Positions 29,901 through 35,519 of a DNA stretch of 64,000 nucleotides are shown piece by piece. The notes under the pieces were generated by a model that saw only the letters and a list, made by a program, of their open reading frames with translations, had not been told where the DNA came from and ran no database searches. Each line of letters opens with the position of its first letter. Within the stretch, counting starts at the first letter, position 1. Source of the stretch: SXNM01 sp964586155 (GTDB taxonomy: Bacteria > Myxococcota_A > UBA9042); contig CAZPHC010000012.1 of assembly GCA_964586155.1 (NCBI GenBank), positions 1 to 64,000 on the forward strand, given 5' to 3'. A program made the position numbers and the translations under genes.

Positions 29901-31157
29901 GTCGCTGTCGCCGCCGTCGGTGGCGTCATCGCCGTCCGCAGCGTCGCCCGCGTCGCCGTCGTCCGCGTCGGCGTCGCCGCCCGCGTCGGCGTCGATGTCG
30001 CCGCCTTTCTCGGCGATCTGCAGCGCCAGCTCGGCCGAGGTGCCACCACCCGGCGGCGGGTTGACCACCGCCACCGCCAGCGTGCCGGGCTGCGCCAGCA
30101 GCGCCGCCTTGACCGTGACCTCGAGCGTCGAGGCGTCGATCCGCACCGTCGGCACGCCCTTGCCGGCGAGCAGCACCAGCGCGCCGTAGGCGAAGCCGCT
30201 GCCCTTGACGCTGAGCGTCGTCTCGCCGCTGCCCGCGACCACCGCGCCGGGCTCGAGGCCCGTCAGCTCCGGCTTGGCGTTGGGCGGGCCGTCGATCTCG
30301 AGCGCGAGCGCCTTGTCGAGCGCCTGGCTCAGGGCGTCGCGCACGCGCACCGTCGGCGCGAATTTGCCGGCTTGCTCGGGCGTGCCGCTGAGCTCACCGG
30401 CGGGCGAGAGCAGCAGGCCGGGCGGCAGCGACCCGCCCGCGAGGCTCCAGGTGTAGGGCGCGGCGCCACCGCTCGCGGCGAAGGCGTAGGGGCCGTACGC
30501 CTTGCCGACCTCGGGCTGCGGCAGCGTCGGCAGCGTCACGGTCAGCGGCGGGGCCTTGAGCTTGACCGGCACGGCGATCGAGAAGTGGCTGGTCTTGGCC
30601 AGCAGCTGCTTGGTCGCGGCGTCCCAGGTCGTCTCGAGCGCGACGAACGCGCCGCCGCTGGAAGGCGCCAGCACGATCTGCAGCTCCTTGGCGGGGTCCA
30701 CACCGACCAACGCCTCTGCGGCGACGGGCAGGGCGATCTCGACCGGGGCGAGGAAGGTCTGGCCCTCGGGGCCGAGCACGAGCGCCGCGCCGACGGCCTC
30801 GCCGATCGCCGCGACCGCCGCCGGCGCCGGCGCCGCCTCGACCGTGATCTCGACGCCTGCGGGCACCGCGCCCGGCGGAACCATCAGCTTGGCGCCCGAG
30901 CTGTGGGCGACCTCGCCGCCCTCGGCGCCGACGACCTTGGCAACCGGGGCCGGATCGACGGCCCCGCCGTCAGCGCTGTCGGCGGCGTCGCCCGGGTCGG
31001 CGTCGGCGACATCGTCGGCGTCCGCGACGGCGTCGGCCTTGACGTCCGGCTTCTTCTCGCCGCCATCGTCGCTGCAACCCGCGACCATGGCGAACCAGAG
31101 CGCACAACAGGACCACACGCGCAGACTGCGCCGCGACCACCCTGCCCGCGTCATCAT
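14913..31157 (-). CDS. Giant multidomain cysteine-rich surface lipoprotein (5414 aa)
   Basis: The ATG at 31157 overlaps the HEAT-like gene's stop as ATGA. The lipobox is VAGC (Cys28). Order of parts, by approximate residue: Asp/Ala linker; ZU5-like domain 77-200; He_PIG-type Ig domain (LPPGL, SGTP) 208-290; IPT/TIG-like domain 296-385; acidic linker; MopE-like CDGVDNDCDG at 430-455; a long array of CDDGxxCT units to ~2750. Then come three propeller-like inserts (2752-3070, 3255-3580, 3860-4205) separated by short Cys-rich stretches, a LamG-like lectin fold (4388-4608), more Cys units, and a right-handed beta-helix (4988-5414, GSLRQAL start). The whole resembles a disulfide-stiffened fibre with binding heads, so adhesion or contact is the likely role. 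That is inference. Confidence 0.93.
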   Translation of the reverse strand: MMTRAGWSRRSLRVWSCCALWFAMVAGCSDDGGEKKPDVKADAVADADDVADADPGDAADSADGGAVDPAPVAKVVGAEGGEVAHSSGAKLMVPPGAVPAGVEITVEAAPAPAAVAAIGEAVGAALVLGPEGQTFLAPVEIALPVAAEALVGVDPAKELQIVLAPSSGGAFVALETTWDAATKQLLAKTSHFSIAVPVKLKAPPLTVTLPTLPQPEVGKAYGPYAFAASGGAAPYTWSLAGGSLPPGLLLSPAGELSGTPEQAGKFAPTVRVRDALSQALDKALALEIDGPPNAKPELTGLEPGAVVAGSGETTLSVKGSGFAYGALVLLAGKGVPTVRIDASTLEVTVKAALLAQPGTLAVAVVNPPPGGGTSAELALQIAEKGGDIDADAGGDADADDGDAGDAADGDDATDGGDSDGNDVETDTGPPCTPTVPATEVCDGVDNDCDGKTDEDPCSDGKICTVGDACKGEGAAAACVGGPAVDCEDGNPCTTDSCDPKKGCIHAPSKGGCSDGLPCTVGDFCQDSSCHSGPGKVCADGEPCTLDSCDIATGECKNDAITGCGDPCASVKDCVDDNNPCTSAACKLGHCTLLPASGGCDDGNACSSGDTCIGGACLGGTTGCDDGDACTLDVCDGKSGCVHTAKDGGPCSDGDACTVLDVCAKGSCKAGVALNCDDGAACVSAGCDAKTGCTTSPAPGSCDDGDPCTTSDACADGTCAGAPTACDDGDACTADSCGAQGVCKHAAIDGCGASCKVDGDCQGGAACVSLQCSAGACAPVLQQGACDDGDGCTQGDSCKGGVCLPGAASPCDDGDPCTTDACGKDGEGKSGCIATPLADAAKGPCSDGKSCTADDVCVGGVCKGKAFGEAASNFCDDGNPCTVDTCKEGVGCEHLPAEGACDDGNACSVGESCKGGVCKDGVAKDCSDGKPCTVDACVIATGACTSTPLPGCGDPCNDASDCKGGAQWCQPPKCNDGVCGLAGGTAPCDDGDPCTKDDTCSGGLCAGKATACDDGNPCTVDACGAGGACSSTPLVGACSDGDACTTADVCVNGICKAGGVLGCDDDNPCTDDSCDPKSGCLHPDSKTPCSDGDPCTVGDACKDAACKPTGPKVCDDGDACTTDSCNAKDGSCGSKPIIGCGENCLTPKDCKDDGDVCTDWACTGGKCAVTFTTAACDDTSACTSGDTCTKGVCKGKSFDTPGNTFCDDGNPCSDDTCDPSQGCKHAANTKPCTDGAICTAGDVCKDMACVPGKQSSCDDGNACTFDLCDTKTGCQHQQQGMACSDGDACTVGDGCVQGSCVAGKLIDCADGNPCTFDACQAGTGACAHTPAPGCGVPCADSKGCVDTGDPCANLGCVDGTCQVTETGAGCDDGNACTSNDGCLGGQCRGKGGNCDDGNACTADACNPKVGCAHGNATGLCEDGNLCTVQDACTDGACKAGPSQQCADGNPCTQDACDPKIGCLFAAANGSCSDGDGCTTGDACKGGVCLPSGVTSCDDGDACTADSCLSAKGTCVHTKVEGCGAPCQTAQDCKDDGNPCTATVCSAGACGLAATASPCDDGDACTSGDACEGGACLGLKVLCNDDNPCSTDACDPKTGCSHSAASGPCQIGSACVAKAACVQGSCQALTLVACDDGNACTHDRCDPVAGCVSTPSTAPCDDGSACTSLDACDDGVCKGGVRKPCNDGLPCTLDRCDDGKGGCVFEPIAGCGAPCQATKDCKDTGSPCTVAHCANNTCVAVYLDVPCDDGDPCSTVDTCQAGVCTGTVATCDDGNSCTADACDAKNGCTVTLLQGACSDGSACTASDTCQGGACKGGSLLDCNDGNPCTADTCDAKLGCKSTPSKAACDDGDPCTEGDACSNGACQHGKVVSCDDGKPCTLDACDPTTGACDATLVAGCGAPCGTDGDCADPAGVCVGLACTAGACELALVATACDDANACTTGDSCKAGACRGTAISCDDGDTCTADACDPSKGCSHKALADAPALPCDDGDACTLGDVCAKGSCSAGKALGCDDGNPCTADSCAKASGCVSLPQKVTCDDGNACTVEDSCLLGFCLGKDAKDCDDGNPCTFDLCSTASGCFHSAKAGACDDGDACTEADACDKGVCAKGKARVCDDGSVCTTDGCDPKTGCTTTAKPGPCDDGSACTESDLCLFGKCLGGKAKSCDDGQTCTADSCDAKLGCLATAVTGTCDDGDDCTSGESCANGTCSGGKPIDCDDGHPCTADSCDKAAGCVHKLADQPCSDGDPCTGPDVCVAGKCSSGPPIACDDTNPCTDESCQKGKGCVVLPNTVTCTDGDACTKGDACAKGVCVPGSKLVCDDSNVCTDDSCDKAKGCVYLPNTASCTDDSACTEGDLCDKGSCKVGPMLECDDGKVCTDDSCDPKKGCVHVATTKPCDDGDACTESDVCQGGACKSGAAKVCDDGKVCTFDSCDSGVGCVFTQGLLPCDDGDACTVADVCEGGSCKPGKAKVCDDGEGCTKDSCDKAKGCLFVAEDKPCDDGDACTVGDACVGGSCKAGSAKNCDDGNPCTTDACDKAKGCSNLVNTDACSDGDACTSPDVCADGVCLAGKAKLCDDGNSCTDDSCDPKTGCVFAANVAACDDGTVCTEGDACKDKVCGTKAVTCDDGNDCTDDSCDKVKGCQYVPNQKTGCSDGNACTNNDGCKAGACVGTAISCSDGKACTLDTCDPKSGCAFVASGKLCDDGDPCTVDTCDTAAGCKHAPAADGAACVPTSDACPVSATCQAGACVAAAAPKASWKTQLSGEVRVVAPMGDGWVVGGASAYTCGGEGTLRRLDASGAVLWQQPLYTSVSAVAVTKSGDIVALPESPGSDEHYIALFAADGTKKWQTRLPTGLTNWSSVAVAQTSYGYVVLLRFAEGKLFRFAGDGSFLGSTNLPTTPAGYDYFSPRGLTVDNGSLVITGSVAGGPGQANCLRVLDESGTLIKQQVFSKGQTGGGGQGCSTAAMRVGSHYLVYSDDGGLTKLQVSDLAIASYTMSDAIPNWGGTNAVAIRGDNELYLTGDIKVNNQWVTGLAKADLAGKLAWAVPLDGSSGRAVVVVGDRIVVGSSASTSQSCKSTLTQVQSCTSTLCAGVTCQDDGIACTVARCDAAKGCVHDATNALCEDGNPCTTLVCDAAKGCVVVDSAATACDDGNPCTTELCDPAKGCSHANTTDPCDDGDACTLGDACKDAQCKGKALQVALACADGNPCTADQCDSSKGCVNPPLANGTPCASVADACAVNATCNAGACLSAVSNPTWQLTLTGVDAKMLSPAGSATLVASRRPYGDNTSPGKVIKVDRNGVVVWTYAAPSPDVWSARATPAGDVVYATAGGFGLIDGKGALKWARSVPEFNGGGISGLDAHGLPDGTYVAFSSNGALHRADKDGNKIATTYLQPTTGTGVFATELGVDVDQIVVAGRQLPGSSWNSWYAGVKQDGTIFKTYEHDGPDASFQDVVRAGSNRWVLLAQKAGVFRLASVQVSGLGMEAYSTMDVSGIQFGGFQGLASKDATSVFAGGEAKVNNVWKGYLTIHDISGARAASKVLETGSIRALSSHDGAVHVAAYSLQVPTNALLRRMAFDLSGSESEPSCKVTSKCTGLAKECDDGVACTIDACAATTGCSHQAQDGLCDDGQVCTANVCDAQKGCLFTTSIVCDDGNPCTDDTCDAIKGCVTKANAASCDDGNACTVGDGCAGGSCLAGAAKNCEDGLACTSHGCDKTAGCKQTANASKCDDGKPCTSNACDLSKGCVFAPDLAKCDDGNVCTDDSCDDVKGCAHAANAVTCDDANACTVADVCKAGTCKGNAFDATSNNFCNDLNECTAESCNPATGCVISNVSAGTACSPSTSCSLSATCGGGTCNDGPPKYWVNHLADNIGGFFGSHNGISLPNDNAGPVYVYSSDNNSWIAHFARVSLLGQVVFDATATGRNWYGVRCSPWNNQTCVTLGRNTANDQAVAEDRSFADGSKKAEFVRSLTSGMSTFTDAGFLNGGPTTYSGYGCPGAASTCDAFVVTSNQNQTLLAFAGGQEDVATSVHIDTKNGSWAVGYTRSKGAGGEDAWFASIGNPENTSNGTVTDVTTYGTAGDERFYNVLPFGGAVWAFGTQPVNGQVTPMAVRIAGGAQVVKTYPSLWGSGELGAVAYGSNVVLGGVRGDIAKLDANLDIVWQAGFAKSPINVAYHSVAINGSAIVMGGGGFNGQTGKTSLVVGRVSLDGLTNCTDSNPCANLAANGCDDGAACTLDACDVKKGCLHTPVDALCTDGNPCTADTCGSGGCTYGPAQGVPCNDGNPCTVDVCDAGAKKCVYSFDPEKACDDGDKCNFDVCKDGNTCFHGNKSCDDGNPCTSETCDTQKDCQYTNLSGQPCDDGKACTVGDVCSSGLGKSTCQPVAEVCTTAVSDGLLLHTHANVPTSVVLDGSGKVSGWTDVKVDNKGFSVPYVSRPAVAPKAVFGRPGLDLSSTGLQTGWVNPGAFTVAVAFRHGDPQNGANLLRTGNWGVVIVGGKPTVVHTGAGGQTTSASIGLSVGTSYILVLRITATEVRLSVYGDSAPVHAAGVAQGTSTGSQELMFGKLTAGQGPGSEDAHMTLGQVLLFNRALTDLEAAKLVAKMRSDFGLADCTQNAHCDDGNGCTSDICDEPPGAPRVCVYQPLSNPSKGICLDADPCSIEESCDNGVCKSSTFKVCDDSNPCTDDACNKATGKCEFKPREPSGSPCDDGNPCTVPDLCSGDTCMTAPRTCDDNNPCTTDSCSKAAGGCVFAANTASCDDGNVCTSNDACSNKVCAGTANTAPCNDGNPCTTNDTCQNGGCTNTKPKVCGNDDGDACTLEDCSVYVGCRVYAGKDCNDGVACTDDACDPMTGTCLHKPNAGQCSDGSVCTVGDGCVGGKCVPGDLLDCNDGSMCTIDACDAKTGCSHTATQSCDDGNACTEKDFCVFGTCLGGAPPNCDDGNVCTTDYCDVGLGCKHQTLADGAACEDGETCTVGDACAAGSCKSGPKVCDYAVTTTGDSGVGSLRQALASAEADQQGQWSIGKEPGLRTIGVFVSGLVKQKSALPLVSFAKVIDGRDQNLVIDGAGEFAQLDSYADLKVRNLKFTNAWRVNKQGDYVRGGAISVRRTPSLTSPRPKLVVEGCTLYGGTSDVQGGAIFAFGADVTIRDSVISLNARSAVPDETKGGGAVAIESDAGAGVAKVDIRDTRFEYNQGKGLGAALWCGPQTDCTVLRSSFYGNKGWKGVVAVDAKAKVTLVNVALESNEAQDVGGVIRSHGDLTLLHVSVTTTSVAKPGEQPVVYATGKTRFINSLLARNGQFEDAIDCAVSPQAELSTVIATTIGVAPPFVFGLPLLTIEGAKALRCSAPSSPPGDIGTPKLLSPLASDLTVKHYARIPKGAPDLDGADLPWCLQAGPDLRGAPRPIGNGCDRGAVEAIAQ

Positions 31158-32407
31158 GGACGTCCCCCGCCTGCGACCGCCGCCAACTCGGCGGCCCCCA
31201 CGAAGCTGCCGATCGCGCGCAACATCGCCGCGTCGGCCCCGCCACCCTTGCCCGTCTCTGCGGCGAAGCGCGCCCGCAACGCAGCCCGCGCGGCCTCGTC
31301 ACCGGCGAGCGCCGCGCGCCCGGCCAGCGCCACCAGCACCTTGGCCACCGCCGCGTTCGGCTCGCTCGGCAGGCCCGCGACCGCCAGCGCCCGGAAGGCG
31401 GCCAGCGGTGTCGTGGCGTCGGCGGCCAGCGCCGCCTCGAGCACCTGCAGGCGCACGCGCGGGGCCTCGGTCGCTGCGGCCGCCGCGAGCGCCGCCGGCG
31501 TGTCGAGCCCGCCCGGGCAGGCGACCAGGGCCTCCGCGGCGGCGGCGCGCACATCGAGGTCCGGATCGCCCACCAGCGGCAGCAGCGAAGGCAGCAGCGA
31601 CGGCTCGCGGGCGGCGGCGGCGCCGTGCAGCGCCGACGCCAGCAGGTGCGGCTCGCGCTCGCGCTGCAGCGCGGCCGAGATCGTCTGCAGCGCGGCGGTG
31701 CGCGCCATCGGCTCGACGCCACCGTCGGGGCCGGCGATCCGCCCGAGCGTCGCGAGCGCGCCACCGGCCACCATCGAGGAGCGCGCCCCGGGCGCGGCGG
31801 CGCGTTCGGCGGCGAGCCCCTGCAACGCGGCGACGTCGGCGCCGTCGACGCCACGGCTGCGGCCGAGGTGCATCACCGCGTGCAGGCGCAGGGCGTCGGG
31901 CATGGCCCGGTCGGCGCAGAGCCCGCGCAGGGCCGCACGCGCCGCGGGCGTGCCGGCGGCGCCGAGGGCGGCCAGGGCGATCCGCGAGAGGCGGTCGGGA
32001 TCGTCGTAGCGCGGCGAGGCGTCGCGGATCCACGCCGCCAGCGCGTCGGCGCGCCGCGGGTCGGCGGCGAGCCAGGCGACCAGGGCGTCGATCGCGGCCT
32101 CGGCCTGCGCCGCGTCGAGCTTGCCCTGCGACCAGGGCTGCAAGGCCGCGGCGGCGTCGGCGGCGCTGAGCGGCGGCGCGGCGACCGCGACGGCCGGCGG
32201 CGTGGCCACGGCCGGCGTCGGCGTCCCCGGGTCGTCCTGCGTCGGCGCCGCCGCCGCCGGCATGTCCGACGCCGCGATCCGGGCCTGCACGTCGTCGCCA
32301 CCGACGAGCCACACCACCACCGCCGCCGTCGCCAGCAGCGACGCCGAGACCAGCGCCAGCAGGCGCCACGGCGATCCAGGTGGGGTGGTGGTCGCGTTCA
32401 TCGCCAT
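31154..32407 (-). CDS. Membrane-anchored HEAT-repeat-like protein (417 aa)
   Basis: It starts seven bases after the preceding stop; an ATG six bases further in is equally possible. One hydrophobic segment (residues ~15-36) without a lipobox suggests an N-terminal inner-membrane anchor or signal. An Ala/Pro/Thr linker follows to ~80. Residues ~80-410 are short Ala/Leu helices in pairs with DPDLDVRAAAAEAL- and RLHAVMHLG-type signatures, as in HEAT/PBS-type repeats. Such solenoids bind other proteins. In this operon it could be a periplasmic scaffold or assembly factor for the giant lipoprotein encoded next. Confidence 0.8.
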   Translation of the reverse strand: MAMNATTTPPGSPWRLLALVSASLLATAAVVVWLVGGDDVQARIAASDMPAAAAPTQDDPGTPTPAVATPPAVAVAAPPLSAADAAAALQPWSQGKLDAAQAEAAIDALVAWLAADPRRADALAAWIRDASPRYDDPDRLSRIALAALGAAGTPAARAALRGLCADRAMPDALRLHAVMHLGRSRGVDGADVAALQGLAAERAAAPGARSSMVAGGALATLGRIAGPDGGVEPMARTAALQTISAALQREREPHLLASALHGAAAAREPSLLPSLLPLVGDPDLDVRAAAAEALVACPGGLDTPAALAAAAATEAPRVRLQVLEAALAADATTPLAAFRALAVAGLPSEPNAAVAKVLVALAGRAALAGDEAARAALRARFAAETGKGGGADAAMLRAIGSFVGAAELAAVAGGGRP

Positions 32408-32414
32408 GTGTCCG

Positions 32415-35060
32415 TTACTTCCCCGCCTTGACGTGGAAGGGCAGGGCGGTGGCCGCGAAGTACACGCCGATCTCGTCGAGCGGCAGCAGCTTCGACAGGC
32501 CGCCGAGCGTGACGGCGAAGCAGGTGCTGATGCCGATGGCGCTGCCGCAGGCCTCGCCCTTGACGACGATCTCGCCGAGCTTGCCCCAGATCGCGACGTC
32601 GCCGTAGGCGGTGCCCATCGTCTCCCACTCGCCGTCGGCGCGCAGCGTCGCCGTCCAGCGTTGGCCGACGGTGGCGGCGAACGTCGTCTGCAGCAGGTTG
32701 CCGGTGAGCGAGACGTTGCCGCTGACGCTGGCGATCTTGATGTCGATGCCGGCCGACTTCTCGACCTTGGCGTTGATCGACGCCTGCACCGCCAGCTGGG
32801 CGTAGATCTCGTTGCGCTCGAAGGCGATGGTGCCGTCCTTGTGCAGCGGGTACTCGCAGACCAGCGGCAGCTGGGCCTGGCACGGCACGTGGGCGTTCGA
32901 CGCCAGCTCGAGCAGCACCGGGTTGGCCACCGACGCCTTGGCCACGGTCTCGACGCCGTAGTCCACGCGCATCGCCTTGGTGTAGGTGTCCGGCGCCTGC
33001 AGCGCGCAGCCGCCGTTCTCGACCAGCAACGACGCGTCGAGGAAGGCCCAATACGTCGGCACCGCGCCGCTGTACTCGCTGCCGTAGACGAACCAGCCCT
33101 CGTCCATGAACTCCTTGCTCAGCAGGTAGTGGTAGGTCAGGCCCGCGCGGTAGCCGCTGAGGTAGAATGGCGCGTTGATCGCGTTGGCGTAGGCGCGCAT
33201 GGCCTTGACCGTCTGGGCGAGCGCGCGGTTGCTCGGCAGGTTGGCGCCGCGGTCGGCGCACGCCTTGGCGTTGGCCCAGAAGTGGCTGGCGCTGGCCGAG
33301 AGGTCTTCCAAGCAGCCGCCGGACGCCATCGGCGCGCACTTCGGCTGGGTGAAGCTCTTGGCGAACGCGACGCCGACCTGCAGGTCGAGCGTGCCGTTCA
33401 GCGGCGCTTCGAGGCAGATGTCGGGGATCGGGCTGGGGAAGGGCAGGCAGAACTTCGGCCCGCCGGCCTGCGCCTGCTTCGACACGAAATTCAGCGCCGA
33501 GACGAGCGGCTCGAGGTTGGCCGTGCCGTCGAATGTCAGGTCCGACTTCGAGGTGTCGACCGCGGCGTTGAGCGCGAACTTGAAGGCGTCCGGCACGGTG
33601 AACTTGGGCAGCTCGATGGTCGGGAAGCCGAGCAGCTCGATGGTGCCCGAGGCGAAGTCGGGGGCCGACGGCGCCGTGTCGTGGAAGGCGCGGATCGTGA
33701 GCAGGCGCTTGGCCTCGAAGGGGAAGATGTCGCTGGCCAGCTGGGCCCAGAACACGCCGCCGAAGCGGACGTGGCCGGCGCTGACCTCGCGGTAGCCGCC
33801 GCGCAGGCGGTCGACGTGCAGCGCCTTGTTGCCGGACGTCTCGGTCTTGCCGATCTCGAAGTAGTCCGACGCCGGCAGGTTGGCCTCGCCGCTCACCTCC
33901 GGGTAGCGGTGCACGCCGTAGGGGCGCTCGACGCGCACCACGGCGAAGTCGACGACCTGGCAGTTGTTCGCGCGCGCGTCGGCGGCCGGGCTGGCTTCGG
34001 CGGCCGTCGTCTCGGCGCAGGCGCGCAGCTGCCACAGCGTCGACCTGGCCAGGTCGCCCGTGGTCATGCGGTCGCGCAGCGCCGCGGGCAGCTGCAAGGC
34101 CCAGGGCACGCCGACGCTCTCGCTCCCTTGCGGCGCGGCCATCGGCAGCGCGGCAGGCGCGGTCCTGGAGCTTGCCGCAGCGGCCGGCTCGGCGGCGGGC
34201 TCGGTGGCAGGCTCGGCGGCGAGCCATGCGTCGTCGCCAGCGCCGGCCGGCCGGATGGCCAGCGTCAACGCCAGGTCGGGCGCAGCCCACGCGGCCGCAG
34301 TCGGGCCGAGCTGTCCGGCCGCGAACAAGCGCAGCTCGCCGTGCAACACCGGTCCGAGGTCGAGGTCCGGGGCGAATTCGGCGGGATCGACTGCGGCGCG
34401 CGCCGGGACGTAGCCCGCCGTGCCAGGGACACCGACCGCGGGCCGGGCCTCGGACGCGTCCATCGGCGGGCCGGCGAACTCGAGCACCGCGACGTTGCTG
34501 CCGAGGCGCAGGCCCTGGACCTGGAGGTCCACGCCCGCGCTGGCGACCAGCTGCAGCGGCTGGCAGGTGCCCGCGGCGTCGAGTTGGCAACGGCCCGTGG
34601 CTGCCTCGACCGCGGCGTTCGCAGCGGTCGCTCCAGCGACGTCGCCCGCCGGACCGAAGGTGGCGGTGAGCGCCAGATCGGGCGCGTCGACGAGCGCAGC
34701 GCAGCCAGCCCCGGCCACGACGCGGGCTTGCGCGGAGCCGCTGGTGACGGTGACGGCGGCGAGGGTGCAGGCCTGCTGGCGTTGCGCCGAGCCCAGCTGC
34801 CACGCGACCACGCCCGACGGCAGCGTGGTGCCCGGCGCCGCGTGCAGCGCCACGGCGACGTCGACCTCATGGCCGAGCATGAACGTCGGCCCGCCAACCG
34901 GGCGCAGCGTCGGCGCGTCGAGCCAGACCCGCGGCTGCGGCTGCGACTCCAACGGCGCATCGGCGGCGTCACAGCCCGCGACGACCGCCACCAACGCCAC
35001 CGGCACCAGCGCGGCGACAGACTCGAGCACACCAGCCCAACGGGCGGCCACCCTGGTCAT
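32415..35060 (-). CDS. Lipoprotein with C-type-lectin-like region, first gene of the surface operon (881 aa)
   Basis: The ATG at 35060 has AGGAGG five bases upstream; a start 60 bases earlier lacks this. The lipobox is VAGC (Cys30). The N-terminal third is a series of beta-sandwich-like segments. Residues ~570-735 resemble a C-type lectin fold: SHFWANAKACADRGANLPS (helix and first Cys), WAFLDASLLVENGGC, a later Cys and LPLVCEY at the end. The last ~140 residues are again beta-rich. C-type-lectin-like domains bind sugars or proteins. No obvious Ca-binding EPN/QPD triplet was seen, so the ligand is open. Confidence 0.82.
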   Translation of the reverse strand: MTRVAARWAGVLESVAALVPVALVAVVAGCDAADAPLESQPQPRVWLDAPTLRPVGGPTFMLGHEVDVAVALHAAPGTTLPSGVVAWQLGSAQRQQACTLAAVTVTSGSAQARVVAGAGCAALVDAPDLALTATFGPAGDVAGATAANAAVEAATGRCQLDAAGTCQPLQLVASAGVDLQVQGLRLGSNVAVLEFAGPPMDASEARPAVGVPGTAGYVPARAAVDPAEFAPDLDLGPVLHGELRLFAAGQLGPTAAAWAAPDLALTLAIRPAGAGDDAWLAAEPATEPAAEPAAAASSRTAPAALPMAAPQGSESVGVPWALQLPAALRDRMTTGDLARSTLWQLRACAETTAAEASPAADARANNCQVVDFAVVRVERPYGVHRYPEVSGEANLPASDYFEIGKTETSGNKALHVDRLRGGYREVSAGHVRFGGVFWAQLASDIFPFEAKRLLTIRAFHDTAPSAPDFASGTIELLGFPTIELPKFTVPDAFKFALNAAVDTSKSDLTFDGTANLEPLVSALNFVSKQAQAGGPKFCLPFPSPIPDICLEAPLNGTLDLQVGVAFAKSFTQPKCAPMASGGCLEDLSASASHFWANAKACADRGANLPSNRALAQTVKAMRAYANAINAPFYLSGYRAGLTYHYLLSKEFMDEGWFVYGSEYSGAVPTYWAFLDASLLVENGGCALQAPDTYTKAMRVDYGVETVAKASVANPVLLELASNAHVPCQAQLPLVCEYPLHKDGTIAFERNEIYAQLAVQASINAKVEKSAGIDIKIASVSGNVSLTGNLLQTTFAATVGQRWTATLRADGEWETMGTAYGDVAIWGKLGEIVVKGEACGSAIGISTCFAVTLGGLSKLLPLDEIGVYFAATALPFHVKAGK

Positions 35061-35519
35061 CACGACCTCCTGCACACAGATCGACATCTCGAACGCGAAC
35101 CGGACCAGCCGCGGCGTCACGCCGCGCGCTCGTCCTTGGGTCTAGCGGCCCGCAGACGACCGCCTTGAGCAAGCGGTGGGGGCGCGGCGTGGACGGTCAC
35201 TCCCTCCACCGGTGCGCGCAAAACCACCAAAATTGCAAAGGAGCAGCGCACTGTCAAGGCCAGTGTCTCTTGAGGCGACACGGCCGGATGAGGCATGTGC
35301 CTATTCGAGTCGGACACCCGAACGCGGTCGAGATCTTCCGTGACGTCGTTGCCACGGCGCGCCGGTGCGGCTGCCGCGGATGGGAGTGGCCCGCTGGCAA
35401 CCTGCTGCCTGGACACGTGCCTGGAACCGTGCCTGGAACCGTTCAAGACGATGCGAGAAAGGCGCTCTTGGCGGTCACGCCGGGTGGCGAATCGTCGGGC
35501 ACCTCGCCCGCGCGATGGC
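35061..35519. other. Leader and promoter region of the surface operon
   Basis: This 459-base gap has no convincing gene. It holds a TTGACA promoter (35229-35257) and a 12-base direct repeat GTGCCTGGAACC (35417-35428 and 35429-35440). The predicted leader is about 160 bases, long enough for post-transcriptional control, but I see no recognisable riboswitch. Confidence 0.55.
35229..35257 (-). promoter_or_regulatory. Probable promoter of the 24-kb surface operon
   Basis: On the minus strand TTGACA (35257-35252), 17 bases, then AATTTT (35234-35229) in a locally AT-richer patch. The -35 is perfect; the -10 matches the consensus at only three positions. Confidence 0.45.

Noticed and set aside
14913..31157. 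Split of the giant gene into several genes
   Set aside because: One uninterrupted frame joins all parts, with an ATGA start and GTGA end and no internal signal peptides or ribosome sites that would demand a split.
16119..32009. A 5296-codon open frame on the plus strand opposite the giant lipoprotein gene
   Set aside because: It is the mirror of the cysteine-rich repeats: GC-rich, periodic codons leave the opposite frame free of stops. The translation is a monotonous Ala/Val/Gly pattern with no ribosome site or domain.
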